Source of the DNA: Ptychodera flava
Lineage: Eukaryota; Hemichordata; Enteropneusta; Ptychoderidae
NCBI RefSeq assembly: GCF_041260155.1
Contig: NC_091940.1
Coordinates: forward strand, 28,617,651 to 28,681,650
Direction of reading: 5' to 3'
DNA: 64,000 nucleotides
Shown: one piece after another, positions 48,330 through 59,300 of the stretch
How the letters are laid out: each line of letters opens with the position of its first letter
Numbering within the stretch: position 1 is the first letter of the stretch
The notes under the pieces: generated by a model
Seen by the model: only the letters and a program-made list of their open reading frames with translations
Told to the model about the DNA's origin: nothing
Databases searched by the model: none
Program-made: the position numbers and the translations under genes

Positions 48330-50236
48330 GTCTGTCTTTATATCAGTCTATCGATCTATCTCCTTTCTATATGCGAATATAATACTATAGTGTGATTATA
48401 TTCGGTGGGCAAATAAAGGTATAGACGCTCAACCCCAGTAAGACTCCGCTGAAATCGATGATTTGGTATGAAACCCGAATATGTTTGACTGATTTACAAT
48501 AAATTTCTTAATGTTGTACTTTCCAGGAGATATCGGTCACTATGATGAGAAAGGACATTTCTATGTGGTTGACCGACTAAAGGAATTGATCAAGTATAAA
48601 GCTTTCCAGGTATATAGTTTCAGTGAAGAGTTGATACATTGAATATTTATATTAAACCTTCTGGGGTCACTGACATCAGAAGCCATTACTGTAAATGCAA
48701 TTAGAGGTGATTCTTTATCTTACAGAAACTTCCAACCAATGAAATGCCAATTTGAATTGTTGCACCATTATCTCGGTTTTTAAAGTGGCACTCCCATTTG
48801 GTAACATTTTTAAAACACATTTTTTTAGTGCCAACGGTCGATATTGACGTGGCGACTGCGCGTGGATCGCGAGCTATCGATAAAAACGTGTCTTCAAAAA
48901 AGTAAAAGTTTGAATTCCGGTGGCCCACCTAAATTCAGCTTCCGAACATCGAATGTTCGGCACTGGGGCCATTTTCAACTAAGCTATGGAGTACGAGTCT
49001 ACACTGACGCTGCTGTACGCCACAGTACCACTTGCCTCGGTGATCGGTCATGCCCCGTGGGAGAAAGCTGAGTCTTACTGACTTGGTGATAAAACGAAAA
49101 ACAATTTTTGCTGATTCCACCAGAATTCGCATAGGTGACTAGCCCAGTTACGTGCGGTTGATACATAGCGGCCACCGCGTGGTATGCATAAACGCATACC
49201 ACGCGCGCGGCGAACCACACGTACTGTGTGGCAGACAACAAAATGTAGTCATCGGAGGCGGCTAATATTAAACATGTAAAAACTTATGTTTATGTGGTAT
49301 TGGTTAAAAATATAATACAACTGATTTAGAATAATGACAACGACAAAGCTAAGAAGAAGTTTTCAAAAACTGACCTGTGGTACAGGCATCATGCTGTATA
49401 TAAAGTCTTCGTAGTGGGAGGTAAAATTGCGTCGTTCGAACTTATCATGGACTCCCTAGAATATCGTCAATAAGCACAACAACAAACCTTCCTTGGGTTT
49501 CGCGACATAATCGTAAAACTTCGGGATGTGAAAAATACGCTCGGGAAATGACATGTTTTTATCGATATCTCGCGATCCGCGCACAGTCGCCACGTCAAAT
49601 ATCGACCGTTGGCATAAAAAAAATGTGTTTTAAAAATGTTACCAAATGGGAGTGCCTCTTTAATAGTCTACTATTGTAATGTACTAGACCTGTTAGATTC
49701 AACATTTTCGATTTCTTGTCAAACTTGACACATACTCATAATGGAACATTGCCTATTACGTATGTTTGCTGCCTTCTCCATTGACATGGTCCTTGTAAAA
49801 TTAACAAAGCGTGATTTGTCTTCCGATCTAAAGGTAGCGCCGGCCGAGTTAGAAAATTTGATTCTATCGATGCAAGGTGTTAGGGACGTTGCTGTGATTG
49901 GCCTACCTGATGACGAGGCAGGGGAGTTACCCAAGGCGTTCATCGTACCTGCATCTGATAATATCAAACCTGAAGATGTTATCAAGTTTGTAGAAGGTAA
50001 TTATTGAATTAGACAATTGTTGCGATGAGGTCGATAATCTTAGGATGACACGACTAAGAACAATTATCTGCTGTTCTTTTCTGTTTTCCACTAAAACAGG
50101 TAAAGTCGCCCCACAGAAGAGACTCAGGGGCGGGGTAGAGTTCATCGAGGAAATCCCAAAATCAGCCAGTGGAAAGATTCTTCGAAGGGTTCTTAAAGCA
50201 TTGGAATTAGAGAGATTACGAACAGGAACAGTTTAA
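41490..50236 (+). CDS. Acyl-CoA synthetase, 4-coumarate-CoA-ligase/luciferase-like (complete, 12 exons)
   Basis: ANL-superfamily enzyme that adenylates a carboxylic acid with ATP and transfers the acyl group to CoA. Twelve phase-matched exons give 592 residues: 41490-41649, 41872-41981, 43022-43229, 43888-43994, 44395-44603, 45665-45842, 46268-46445, 46805-46905, 47596-47740, 48527-48609, 49834-49996 and 50100-50236. Visible motifs: P-loop [12 protein letters not shown] (239-250), PFFHIAGL (284-291), [13 protein letters not shown] (385-389), GELCFRG (433-439), [10 protein letters not shown] (481-490) and [11 protein letters not shown] with catalytic Lys573. Residues 1-45 are basic and poor in acidic residues, like a mitochondrial leader. 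The C-terminus (TGTV) lacks a peroxisomal SKL. The natural acid substrate cannot be told. The start ATG lies 9 bases after an acceptor-like 'cttcacagt', suggesting a 5' noncoding exon; the open frame continues upstream to 41142, so a longer N-terminus is possible. Confidence 0.93.
41872..41981 (+). CDS. ACS1 exon 2
   Basis: 110 bp; acceptor 'cttatcttcag', donor gtgagt. Encodes [20 protein letters not shown] and ends [10 protein letters not shown], the usual start of the 4CL-like adenylation domain. It is the intact counterpart of the frameshifted paralogue exon. Confidence 0.9.
42143..42470 (+). mobile_element. TTAA-family MITE in ACS1 intron 2
   Basis: Flanked by TTAA at 42139-42142 and 42471-42474, so the target duplication is intact. 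The left end is diverged (CCCCCACCTCGG) and the right end is CGAGGTGCGAACTACC. Confidence 0.8.
43022..43229 (+). CDS. ACS1 exon 3
   Basis: 208 bp; donor gtaaat. Encodes [20 protein letters not shown] through [19 protein letters not shown] to NPLCTVG. The PGD-V and N-S-x-E/D-Y/F blocks are typical of the N-terminal adenylation subdomain. Confidence 0.93.
43396..43632 (-). mobile_element. tRNA-derived SINE with duplicated B-box region
   Basis: On the minus strand it reads GGAGGCACCGTGGCCCAGTG, an A-box-like TGGCCCAGTGG, then a B-box-like GGTGAGTTCGAGACC, and a second similar 'gtgagttcgagactcc' about 70 bp on. It ends in 'gactgaataaaaaaaatt' plus an A-rich tail at 43396. Polymerase III box order and the A-rich 3' tail identify a tRNA-derived SINE in intron 3 of ACS1, antisense to the gene. 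Confidence 0.75.
43888..43994 (+). CDS. ACS1 exon 4
   Basis: 107 bp; acceptor 'tctttttacag', donor gtatac. Encodes [20 protein letters not shown] and ends AVTRVNNIK. Confidence 0.92.
44395..44603 (+). CDS. ACS1 exon 5 (ATP-binding P-loop)
   Basis: 209 bp; acceptor 'actttttaag', donor gtaagt. Starts [12 protein letters not shown] and carries [18 protein letters not shown], the AMP-binding signature that holds the ATP phosphates. Confidence 0.95.
45665..45842 (+). CDS. ACS1 exon 6
   Basis: 178 bp; acceptor 'gttatatag', donor gtgaga. Encodes [20 protein letters not shown], then [17 protein letters not shown] and a segment ending RIVQEYK. FHIAG lines up with the acyl-pocket helix; luciferases have HHGF near here. 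Confidence 0.94.
46268..46445 (+). CDS. ACS1 exon 7
   Basis: 178 bp; acceptor 'tctaatag', donor gtaaaa. Encodes [20 protein letters not shown], with GCGAAPAG (glycine-rich acyl/adenine pocket) and [15 protein letters not shown] at the end. Confidence 0.92.
46805..46905 (+). CDS. ACS1 exon 8 (YGLTE adenine-binding motif)
   Basis: 101 bp; acceptor 'tttttgtcttag', donor gtaaag. Encodes [20 protein letters not shown] and ends [10 protein letters not shown]. The Thr-Glu pair contacts ATP/Mg2+ in this family. One codon shorter than the paralogous exon. Confidence 0.92.
47596..47740 (+). CDS. ACS1 exon 9
   Basis: 145 bp; acceptor 'ttgctaaag', donor gtaatg. Encodes [20 protein letters not shown], then [12 protein letters not shown], ending DGWLHTG. 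GELCFRG is 4CL box II. Confidence 0.94.
47879..48171. repeat. (TATG)n microsatellite in ACS1 intron 9
   Basis: About 290 bp of TATG tetranucleotides with a few GTGTATG and CGTG interruptions near 48060. They generate spurious MYVC and HTYI open frames on both strands. Confidence 0.97.
48249..48329. repeat. (TATC)n microsatellite in ACS1 intron 9
   Basis: About 20 TATC units, 80 bp downstream of the TATG tract. Confidence 0.95.
48527..48609 (+). CDS. ACS1 exon 10 (hinge)
   Basis: 83 bp; acceptor 'tactttccag', donor gtatat. Encodes [20 protein letters not shown] and then LIKYKAFQ. The [10 protein letters not shown] stretch is the hinge between large and small domains. It differs from the paralogous exon at 4 of 28 residues. 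Confidence 0.95.
48784..49659. mobile_element. 876 bp TTAA-flanked element with ~110 bp inverted arms
   Basis: TTAA lies at 48780-48783 and 49660-49663. Left end AGTGGCACTCCCATTTGGTA; right end is the reverse complement of AGAGGCACTCCC... The arms stay complementary for about 110 bp (to about 48890 and from about 49553). It lies wholly in ACS1 intron 10 and has no recognised coding frame: a non-autonomous TTAA-inserting (piggyBac-like by target site only) element. Confidence 0.85.
49176..49205. repeat. Perfect 12 bp-stem hairpin inside the TTAA element
   Basis: CGCGTGGTATGC, a 6-nt loop ATAAAC, then GCATACCACGCG. It sits near the middle of the element in a GC-rich patch. Confidence 0.85.
49834..49996 (+). 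CDS. ACS1 exon 11 (C-terminal domain)
   Basis: 163 bp; acceptor 'ccgatctaaag', donor gtaatt. Encodes [20 protein letters not shown], then [18 protein letters not shown], ending VIKFVEG. The APAELE and GLPD blocks are standard in the small AMP-binding domain. Confidence 0.95.
50100..50236 (+). CDS. ACS1 exon 12 (catalytic lysine, stop)
   Basis: 137 bp; acceptor 'ccactaaaacag', TAA at 50234-50236. Encodes [20 protein letters not shown], then [13 protein letters not shown], ending ERLRTGTV. The Lys of SGKILRR is the adenylation lysine. There is no peroxisomal tripeptide. Confidence 0.95.
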
Positions 50237-52953
50237 TGTCGATGGTGGCCAAATACCAACGCAATCCTAACAGAAGATTGAATTGTAAAACAGCTTGGGA
50301 TTGGTCAAGAATTGTTCAGTTTTGCCAATATCTGCCTGGAGACACCCTGCGTACTGAATTATGTCTTTTTGACTTTTCTTATGCTTCTGTTAATATAATA
50401 TAGAACAGGGGAGAAGAAAACATTCAAAACATTGCAATTTCTTAGCTTTTAGAACAAGGACAAGTGCGATAAAGTGTAATTTGCACTGATCAGTACAGTA
50501 CAAAAATTGACTGAGAGAGAAGTTACTGAAGTTGAAATATGTTGCAATAGAAATTGTTCATTGCCAATCTTTGCCAATCTGAATATAGTTTTAATGATTA
50601 AAATTTGCATTTCTTCGTCAGTGAAAATAGTACTTTGACATATGTTTTTTCTTTCGACTTTTGTCAAAACTCTGGAAGTTACTCTGTGATGATTGACTTA
50701 TTTATCCATTCATGCTACACGGGGCCCATTTTCCCTTTTTTTAGTGAAGCTCTTTTTGTGAAACGTTTCAACGAAAGAAATAGCTTGGTCTTATGTTGTC
50801 ATGACCCCAAAAACGTGCAAGTCAAGTTTCCTCACAGTTAAACGACTACAAACGCCATGACCCCTTGCTGAGCCCTCTCATTACTGGAATAATGAGGTGC
50901 CTCAACCAGATACTGACACTAAACATAATGATGAATGCTAAACTCGCGTCCTTTGTAGGAGAAATGGATCTCGTAACGGATGACATTTCAATGATACAGT
51001 ATAATTTTGAAAAACATCACTTAGGCCCCAAAAATGATGCCGAGTAAACCGCAACACAAGAAGAGTTCCCGTATAACCAATCCATCTACCCATAATTGTG
51101 AACTGTAAGAACAGAATTTGGCAATAGTACTATTAGCTAATAAACAGTGCAAAAAAGAATTTATGTACACACGTAACTCATTTTATTCTTGTAATACGCC
51201 GAGAAACACATCCTGTGCCGGACTTACAACTTGTTAGGTCATTTACTACTTATCTTAAAGTCGGGACCGGATCAGGACAAAGTGTTGTCTGAGAAATTCA
51301 GTGAGTAGACAACATCGAAACGCCTTGTGCGCGGGTGTAGGCCTTAAAGGCACAGGCTTTTTTCCTTGTTCTTATTACCCCCCCCCCTCTACGTTTTCCA
51401 TTGTGCCCCCATCGTAATGAACATCTATGTGTGTTTATGTTGGTACTGATAAAGAAGTGTTCGCTATAAACTTGATCAACGTTCATGAATACCATAATGT
51501 TTCAAAGAAATCTGCGCCAAAATTAGGAAAATTTAGACAGTTATTAAAAGATTGAAATCGCCAGTTGACTAAATGCCGTCACGTTGTGAGTTCTGATCTG
51601 ACTGAGAATACTAAATTGACGCACCGTTGATTATAGGAATGTTAAAAATCGTTTAATTCACTACAATTAGCAGACCCGGGGACCAATCGATATTGACACC
51701 GGAAAGAGCTAGATTGTTTCTGCATGACAAAGTTTGTAGTTTTTGACGTGCGCAACATAAAACTTCCACATTTGTTTATTTGTGTATGTCATGGGTTTCT
51801 GAAGTGAAGAACTAATTCTTTCGCTATTGATATTATTGTATGCAGTGACTTACATAATTTATACGTGGCTTAAACGCTATGGACGGGATACTTCTCTGAA
51901 CTAGTGAAAATCTTCATTATAACTCTATTGTTATCAAATTAGCACACTTGTGAATGTTGTGAAATTAGGTTTTGTAACATCAAGTGATAAAATATGTTTA
52001 TCCAGAACAAAGACATAGATCAGGGCCATAGCGAATGCACCCTCGTATAACATGTCAAGAACTGAGGTGCTGACACGGAAAGCGATAGAACTGGGAGACA
52101 AACTAGTGTCGTTATTCCACACCCTCACTTAGCTACTTTGGCAAAATAATGAGCAATGTGGATTCACTAGGAAAAAAATCTGAAGATGGTACACTTTAAA
52201 CAGGCAAGTTATCATTGTGTTCGTTCGCACTGCAACGTAGTCGATCGACGTAGAGGGCGATATGTTTTAATCATCACTCAGACATAGGTTGTTGGCCCAG
52301 ACGCGTACATTTCACATTATGTTTCTGTGGCTCTCGTTCTCTGGTCTCCATGCTTACACCTACCTGTAAATGTCAGTACTTTGCTTTCCATGTGTGTGAC
52401 GTCTTCAGACGACGAGCTGTAGGTTACAAATACGTCTTAGGTAAGTGTATTTATGACGTACATTGCTGCAATATTGGCCAAATACATTAAGTCGGTCAAA
52501 CAGAATCAACAAATTGAGAATGGGTGAGGTCAAGGCCAGGAGTTAATGCATGGCCCAGGAATACGGACGCGGTCTGTGTTTTGAATAATGCGTGTACTTT
52601 TTGAAATGTAAAATCATGTTCGGCATCTCAGGGAAGGGGGTTATATTCTTGAAATAAATGGGTTACTCGAGTCAGCAACTATACGCCGTGAAAGAAAATA
52701 TGGTTCACCAACGGTCACAGGTCGAGGGTCAGAGTTGATGTGGGTCAAGCATATCAAAAGTATAATGTAATTATAGACTCTCTTTGTATCCTCGTTCCCT
52801 TCATCATTCACGGCAATGCTATCGTGTTTTGTTTTTGTCTTTTGTTCTGTATTTTTTGCTGTTAACATGATGATATAATTTTTAACTTACTTGGACAGCC
52901 TGATTCTTATAAATGTGAAAACGTGTACTTTCCTTTGCAGCTCTTTTGCCACT
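50237..52953. other. Spacer between the tandem ACS genes
   Basis: 2.7 kb that should hold the ACS1 3' UTR and the ACS2 promoter and 5' exon. I see no canonical AATAAA close behind the ACS1 stop, no coding exon, and no member of the repeat families named elsewhere. A C-run lies at about 51369-51378. Confidence 0.4.
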
Positions 52954-53110
52954 ATGTGGATAAAAATGTTACAACTAAGGCCAACTTTAGCTCGTCAATG
53001 CGTTATGAGATTGATAGAGCCACCCTTCGCCTTTGTTAGTACTCCGCCGGTGAGACCTATCAGACAACAAGTCAACATTCGGAACTTGACTTCCTTGGTC
53101 AACAGAAACG
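52954..53110 (+). CDS. ACS2 exon 1 (leader peptide)
   Basis: Encodes [20 protein letters not shown] and continues Arg-rich to NLTSLVNRN before donor gtaaat. The ATG lies 13 bases after the acceptor-like 'cctttgcag', mirroring ACS1. The leader sequence itself is poorly conserved between the two genes, as is usual for transit peptides. Confidence 0.75.
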
Positions 53111-56100
53111 GTAAATATGTTATTTACTCAGTTTTCCCCCAAAATTCTAGTGCACTTGTTTACCGTGAAAGACTGAAAAAAAGAACATTTGGTAGTTTTA
53201 ACTTTTTATGTAGAATTTTGTCGAATTTGCCGGTAATAAGACGGATATATTTTTTCCCCGTTTAGTTGAACTTATTGACCCTAGCTGTGGCATGATAGAC
53301 TCTATGCTTCTCTTCTCTGTAAGATGATTATATTTAACAACAAAGTTAATGGATTTTCACCTAGACTAAATTCTCGCGAAAAAGACGCTAACGAACTTCA
53401 GATATTATAAAATGGCGACCGATTCCTTCACCGTGACTTATGTTTAGATTCAGATTCGGGCATCATAAAAAGCAAGTATGCGGACGTCAAAATACCGACG
53501 AACATGTCATTACCGCAGTATCTGATGTCCGACTTGACAAGTATGGTGATCAAGTTGCTTTGGTGAGTAAAGCTTTTTGTCCTTAAGGTAATATGCGCCT
53601 CGAAAGTGAAGGATTGAACTTTTGCTCAAACTTTCTTTAAGGAATCATTCAGCCAATCTCTTTTTTACAATCAAGAATAAAAATTTGGGGTCACCGTGCA
53701 AATTTTGGTACTAGAGAAACAAACATATTACCAAAGATTTACTAGTATTCAAAATTCAAAATGGCCGCCGTCTCTGTGTTAACCTAATGGAAAAATAAAA
53801 AATTCTAATTTCGAAAAGCTAATTTGGTGAACGTTTTCTTACACCAAGAGCTTTAAAATGAACCCCAACAAGTGGTATATCAGAAAAGAATTGTAAAAGT
53901 TTGAGGGTCCAAATATCTGTCTCCGAGGCGCATTCTACCTTAAACGAGTACTTTGTTACATTTGATAACGAATAGGGGTATAATTTACTTTTGCGGTTCT
54001 AAGTTACTTAACGATTTTAACTTTGCACAGTTAACTGAGCTAGAGCTCAGGGCCAACCAACTTTGAATTGTTGCCACAGGAATTGATCATACAAAAATGA
54101 CAGCTTTCAGCCCAGAGTCATTTAGCTTTATAAAAAAAATGACAGTATTTGATGAATATTTACAATTATGGATATATACCCGGAAGGATCTGACTATACG
54201 TGATACAACTTGCATGGAATATTGAGGACAAAGAAAGATGACAGAAGTTAAAGACATTTCTTGGACATTTCAATGATATCCATAATTGAAGCTATCAATC
54301 ACCGATTACTGAGCCAATTTGAGGATACTTAGTATACATATTGGTCATGAAAACCTATGTGTGAAATACGATATAGTGCCTTGTCGTTTTAAATAACTGT
54401 TACATTTGCATAATGAACACAATTTGAAATTTTGTCTTTGTCAATGGTCACCGTGTACGGCTGCACCAAATTTGATTAACTTCCTGATGATTCATTGTAC
54501 ACTAGTGCACTTGGTAACGAAGATAGTATAGACATGTTGCAAGTTCATGTCAGTCGCCATTCATTACATGTTTAAGATACTTTCGTTAAGCCTAAGAATA
54601 CTTCGTAATCTTGTTGAAATAACGGAAATGCTGGCCCAGAGGAAAAAAACCAAGTGCCAATTTACGTCACTTACATTTACTACATTTTCTGCTACACAGA
54701 TTATAAGCAGATCAAATCTGGGCTCCTGTGATTATTAAACGTGTTTCAGTGTTGATATTTCTTCATTATACCAAGTATATTTTACCGTTAAAAGTACGTG
54801 CCCTCTGTCTGCCTTTGTGCTTTGCAGCCGAGCATCCCCTCGTTTGTGGTAATGCCTATTGAGGAAGCCGATGTTGCCTGAGATTGATCTCATTGTATAC
54901 TGTATCCGTTGGCACATTGTACCATAGATTAAAAAATTATGACACCTAAATGCTATGAATTATAACACTGGCATACTATGAATATATTCTAGTACGATGA
55001 AATGATAGCCAAAGCATCTATCATTTCACTTTTTTACTTAGGATGATGGATTGTCCGGTAAATGCTACACATACAGGCAGCTGAATGATTTGGTTCGTCG
55101 ATGTGGAAGTGGCCTCGTAAAACACGGATTCATACCGGGAGACGTGTGTCTGTTATGCAAGCCAAACTCGCCAGATTACTTCATATCGTACATGTCTGTC
55201 TTATCCGTTGGTGGGGTAGTAACCACGACGAATCCGTTATGTTCTGCAGGTAAATTTGACATGCAACGGAAATTTCGTGCTACGTTGCAAACGTGACTCT
55301 TCGTCAGTTTCTGGTGAAAGTTTCCCGAAAAAGAGAGAAAGGGACAGGCGAATCAAATATGTTTCATGATATTGCCGTGTGGATGACAGCAACAAAAACG
55401 ACTTCGACAAGAATACATGTAACAACCATAACAAGTGTATTTGATGCTGCTATTTAAGTATCGCAGTAGTTGCTGATATGATAGTGTAACTTCGATTCCA
55501 TTGACTCGTAAACAACTACAACCAAATCTCACCGACGTTCTTTTAAAAAAGCCTTTCAGATGAGCTTATCCGTTATCTCAGCTCGTCTGATGCCACCTGG
55601 GTAATATGCGCCCCTGATTGCGTTGAGAAGATTCAAGAGGCTGTCGCACACGTTACCCGTGTGAAGGTATGTAATTATTGATTGCTTTACTTGTTTGTTT
55701 CTGTTGTTTAAGAAGACCCTATAGCATGGAGACTTCTTCAAAAGACGTCTGTAGAAATGCAGAAGAAAATGTTGTGACAAGTGATGGCATCGGTGACATT
55801 GGGCCTTAGTTAGTGACCACTACCTATCTGACTTACAGATTGATATATGGCGGGTGCCACATGTGGGGCAGGATGCGCTTACTATTTTCGAAACACCTGA
55901 CATCACTTCTTGGTCTTTTGGCCATAGGTCCATATATCTTTCTTTCATGAATTTGACTTTGTTTGTACCGTCTATTTACTGTCTGTTCTGTGCTGTTTTG
56001 TGTCTATGTTTACAACTATTGTCTTACAAATTTTGACCTAGTGTTATTGGATTATGGATTGGTATGATTGCGATTATTTTACTGATAATAAGATTAGCAA

Positions 56101-56245
56101 AAATCACAGATAGTATGAAAAAACCTATAAAATTGTATTGTAGTATACCAAGATGTACAATTCTATATATCAAAAACATCAAGTACATGTAGATACAGAT
56201 GACAAAATATCTAATCAGATAAAAAATACGTATGCAAAAATAGCC

Positions 56246-56312
<67 letters not shown>

Positions 56313-59300
56313 CGCATTTACATACATGCAAAGATACCCATTATTATGCTCTTAATGATATGATGACATTATCACATTACCTACCTGCCTACCTACCTAC
56401 TTACCTACCTATACCTATACCTATCTACCCACCAACCTACAAATGTACCTACCTACCCTGCCTACTTGCCTTCCCACCTGCCTGCCTGCCTACCTACTTT
56501 CCTACCTACATGTACCTACCTACCTTTCTGTCGATCTGCCTGCCTGCCCGCCTATAGCTACACACCTACTTAGCTAGCTCGATACCTAGCTAGCTACTTA
56601 TCTACCTACGTGTACCTACTAATCTACCTACTTCCTACCTACCTACCTACCTACCTACCTACCTACCTACCTACCTACCTACCTACCTACATGTAAATAC
56701 CTTCCTACATACAAACACACATGCCACACACACATACATACAAACCAATGTCTCCGTCATAAATATTCACAGCAAGGATGTTCATTGGTAAAAAGGAAAA
56801 TGAACTAGATAACTAATATCGGCCACTCTTATTTAGGGTATTTTTGTCATGGGTAATGAAAGCGTCGGCGGGTGCACACTTTTTACAAAGTTAATTGGAG
56901 ACGACGGTTCAGCATTTCCATCAGACCTCAAGGTGAACCCTAAACAGGATGTTGCAGCATTACTGTTTTCCAGTGGAACCACTGGTCCACCAAAAGGAGT
57001 TATGCTGACACATTACAATGTCATAGCAAGTGTGCATTTGCAATCGTAAGTGACAAACACTCGGATCTTTAAAATGTATATGTGTCATGCTAATCCATAC
57101 TTTAAAGCAATTACATCACATGTAAACAGCGACAGCCGTACGTGATTTATTCTCCTTCTTCGATCTGTGACTGTATTTTTCTACCAATGGTCTCCTCACC
57201 TTAACTTAAATAATAGTCGCAAACTCTTCAGCACATTGCCATAGCTAGCATCTATAATCTGTCTTAAAACACGGATCACTAATTACACGCGATATCTTAC
57301 ACAATGCGAATAGCCTAATATAACAGTCTGATTACGTCAATACCATACCTTAAAACAAAGTTTGTCAAGACGTTGCAGTGCACTGTATTTAATATTATTA
57401 ATATGTACAGCTAAACAGAGTAAGTGATGATTTTGCCAATGCGTGTGAATTCAGACTTTTTGATTATTATACATATGGGGACATGGTTTCCAAATATGAA
57501 ACAACTGTAACGTCAATGATCCGTGACAGTGTTACCAACTTTGACCTCATACTGTAACTTCACTGAGTTGCCATTGATTTTGACAATCAGGGCCAGCGTG
57601 AGGATGCAGCATGCTAGCAGGGTACGCGTACCCATTCCGGTCACCTGGTACCACCATTTATGATTGTATTCGTGGTTCAACATGGTTCTTCATTATCTTG
57701 TAATTTTTTTTCTTTTTAACATTTAATACTTAAGGACCTGGTTATTTATTACCTTGTATGATTTGGATTATTGAATTTGTTTTGACGTCATTGTTACCTA
57801 TGTACATTACTCCCTTTTAGGGTTCCTGGGTTTCTAAAATTTGAATCAGGTGTGGACATCATCCCTGCAATTATACCATTCTTTCACGTTGCTGGATTGG
57901 TTGGAGTCCTCTCGCTGGGTCTAAAACAGGGCATTAGGCTTATCACGCTTCCAAAATTTGAACCTGAGACGTTCCTAAGAACTATCCAAGAATATAAGGT
58001 GAGTTTTTTCTTGAAGACGAGCTCTTGGACAGATAAATGTTATCATTGTACAATTTGCTAACGTTTTTTACATAATGGGTTGCCAATAGGTTGATTTTGG
58101 ATCAATCAAAATCATCGGAGCATTGATTAACCTGTAGTAAGCAGGATACAGAAACAATTCCGTCAAGTAAGAACTTATATCATATATGCTCACATAACTA
58201 ATGAGTCACCAAAATCCATTCGTCAGCATTCTCCACTGCAAAGCTTTATTTGATTACCTATGTAAGTCTTAACATTTTGCTATGGTTTCTGCACATCAAC
58301 ACAGTCACTCTACCGCAAACACACACTCAAATTGAGGTCTGTGATGGTGTAGCAGCAATACAAGCTAGTTCTGTGCCATAGAAAGTAGGAGTATAAGCCG
58401 AGAAAAGCTTAAGGTTAGCATACTAAACACAACAGAAGTCTATTGCAAATTTGTACAAGATACATTTTATCAATCAAAAATACAATTTTTGATTTATTTT
58501 CGTTATCTTTAATGCATGTGATTTGGGCAAATTTCTTGGAAATTGTATTTGATTTCCTTAGAATATAGCGGGGCTAACATAGTTGAAGTTTGCCTATTGA
58601 CTTGGTGTAAGTTTCTTTTGTAATTCGTCTTTATACCAGCGTACTTAAAATAAGAGAAACATACATGTCCCTATATACACCCTCTATTCTCAAGTAGTTT
58701 AACCTTCACCCCTATTAAATAACAATTGACCTAGTTTCATTCAGATACAGCTATGATGTTTTCTTGTTCAAATACAACAGCGAAGGTCAATGCCGTTTTG
58801 GAAGAGTTCCGTTCATCGCTTAAGTTCGATATCTTGATAATTTAAAGTAGATATATGGAATACCCAACACTGTGAAAAGTTCCATTTAATAGCAATCTAT
58901 GAACTGCATGCTGCATGAGCATGAAAAGTGTAACAACATATTTTCATGGGGTGCTAATTAGGTCAACATACCGCTTTAACCCTTTAAGTGCTGTAATTTT
59001 TCCCACCTAAATTTTAGTGCAACATTTTACAAATTTTCATGAATTTTCTGTAATTGTTTTTGTAATTTTGGAGCAAAAGGACATAACTTTTCATTGACTA
59101 CAATGTTTTATCAAAATTTTGGGGAAAATTTGAAAATAAATTGTCTTGATCTGAAAAAAAAACGTTTGCATTATATTTTATGAAGGCAACAAAAGTTGAC
59201 TTTGGTACTCAAAGGGTTAATGCAAAAGCATAGTTATGGTGATCGGACATGCATCTGAATATAACATTTCCCTTTGCTCAGGTTTCTTCAAAGTAGGCAT

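Noticed and set aside
47819..48395. Open frames up to 170 codons of MYVC/LSIY repeats
   Set aside because: Microsatellite translation inside ACS1 intron 9.
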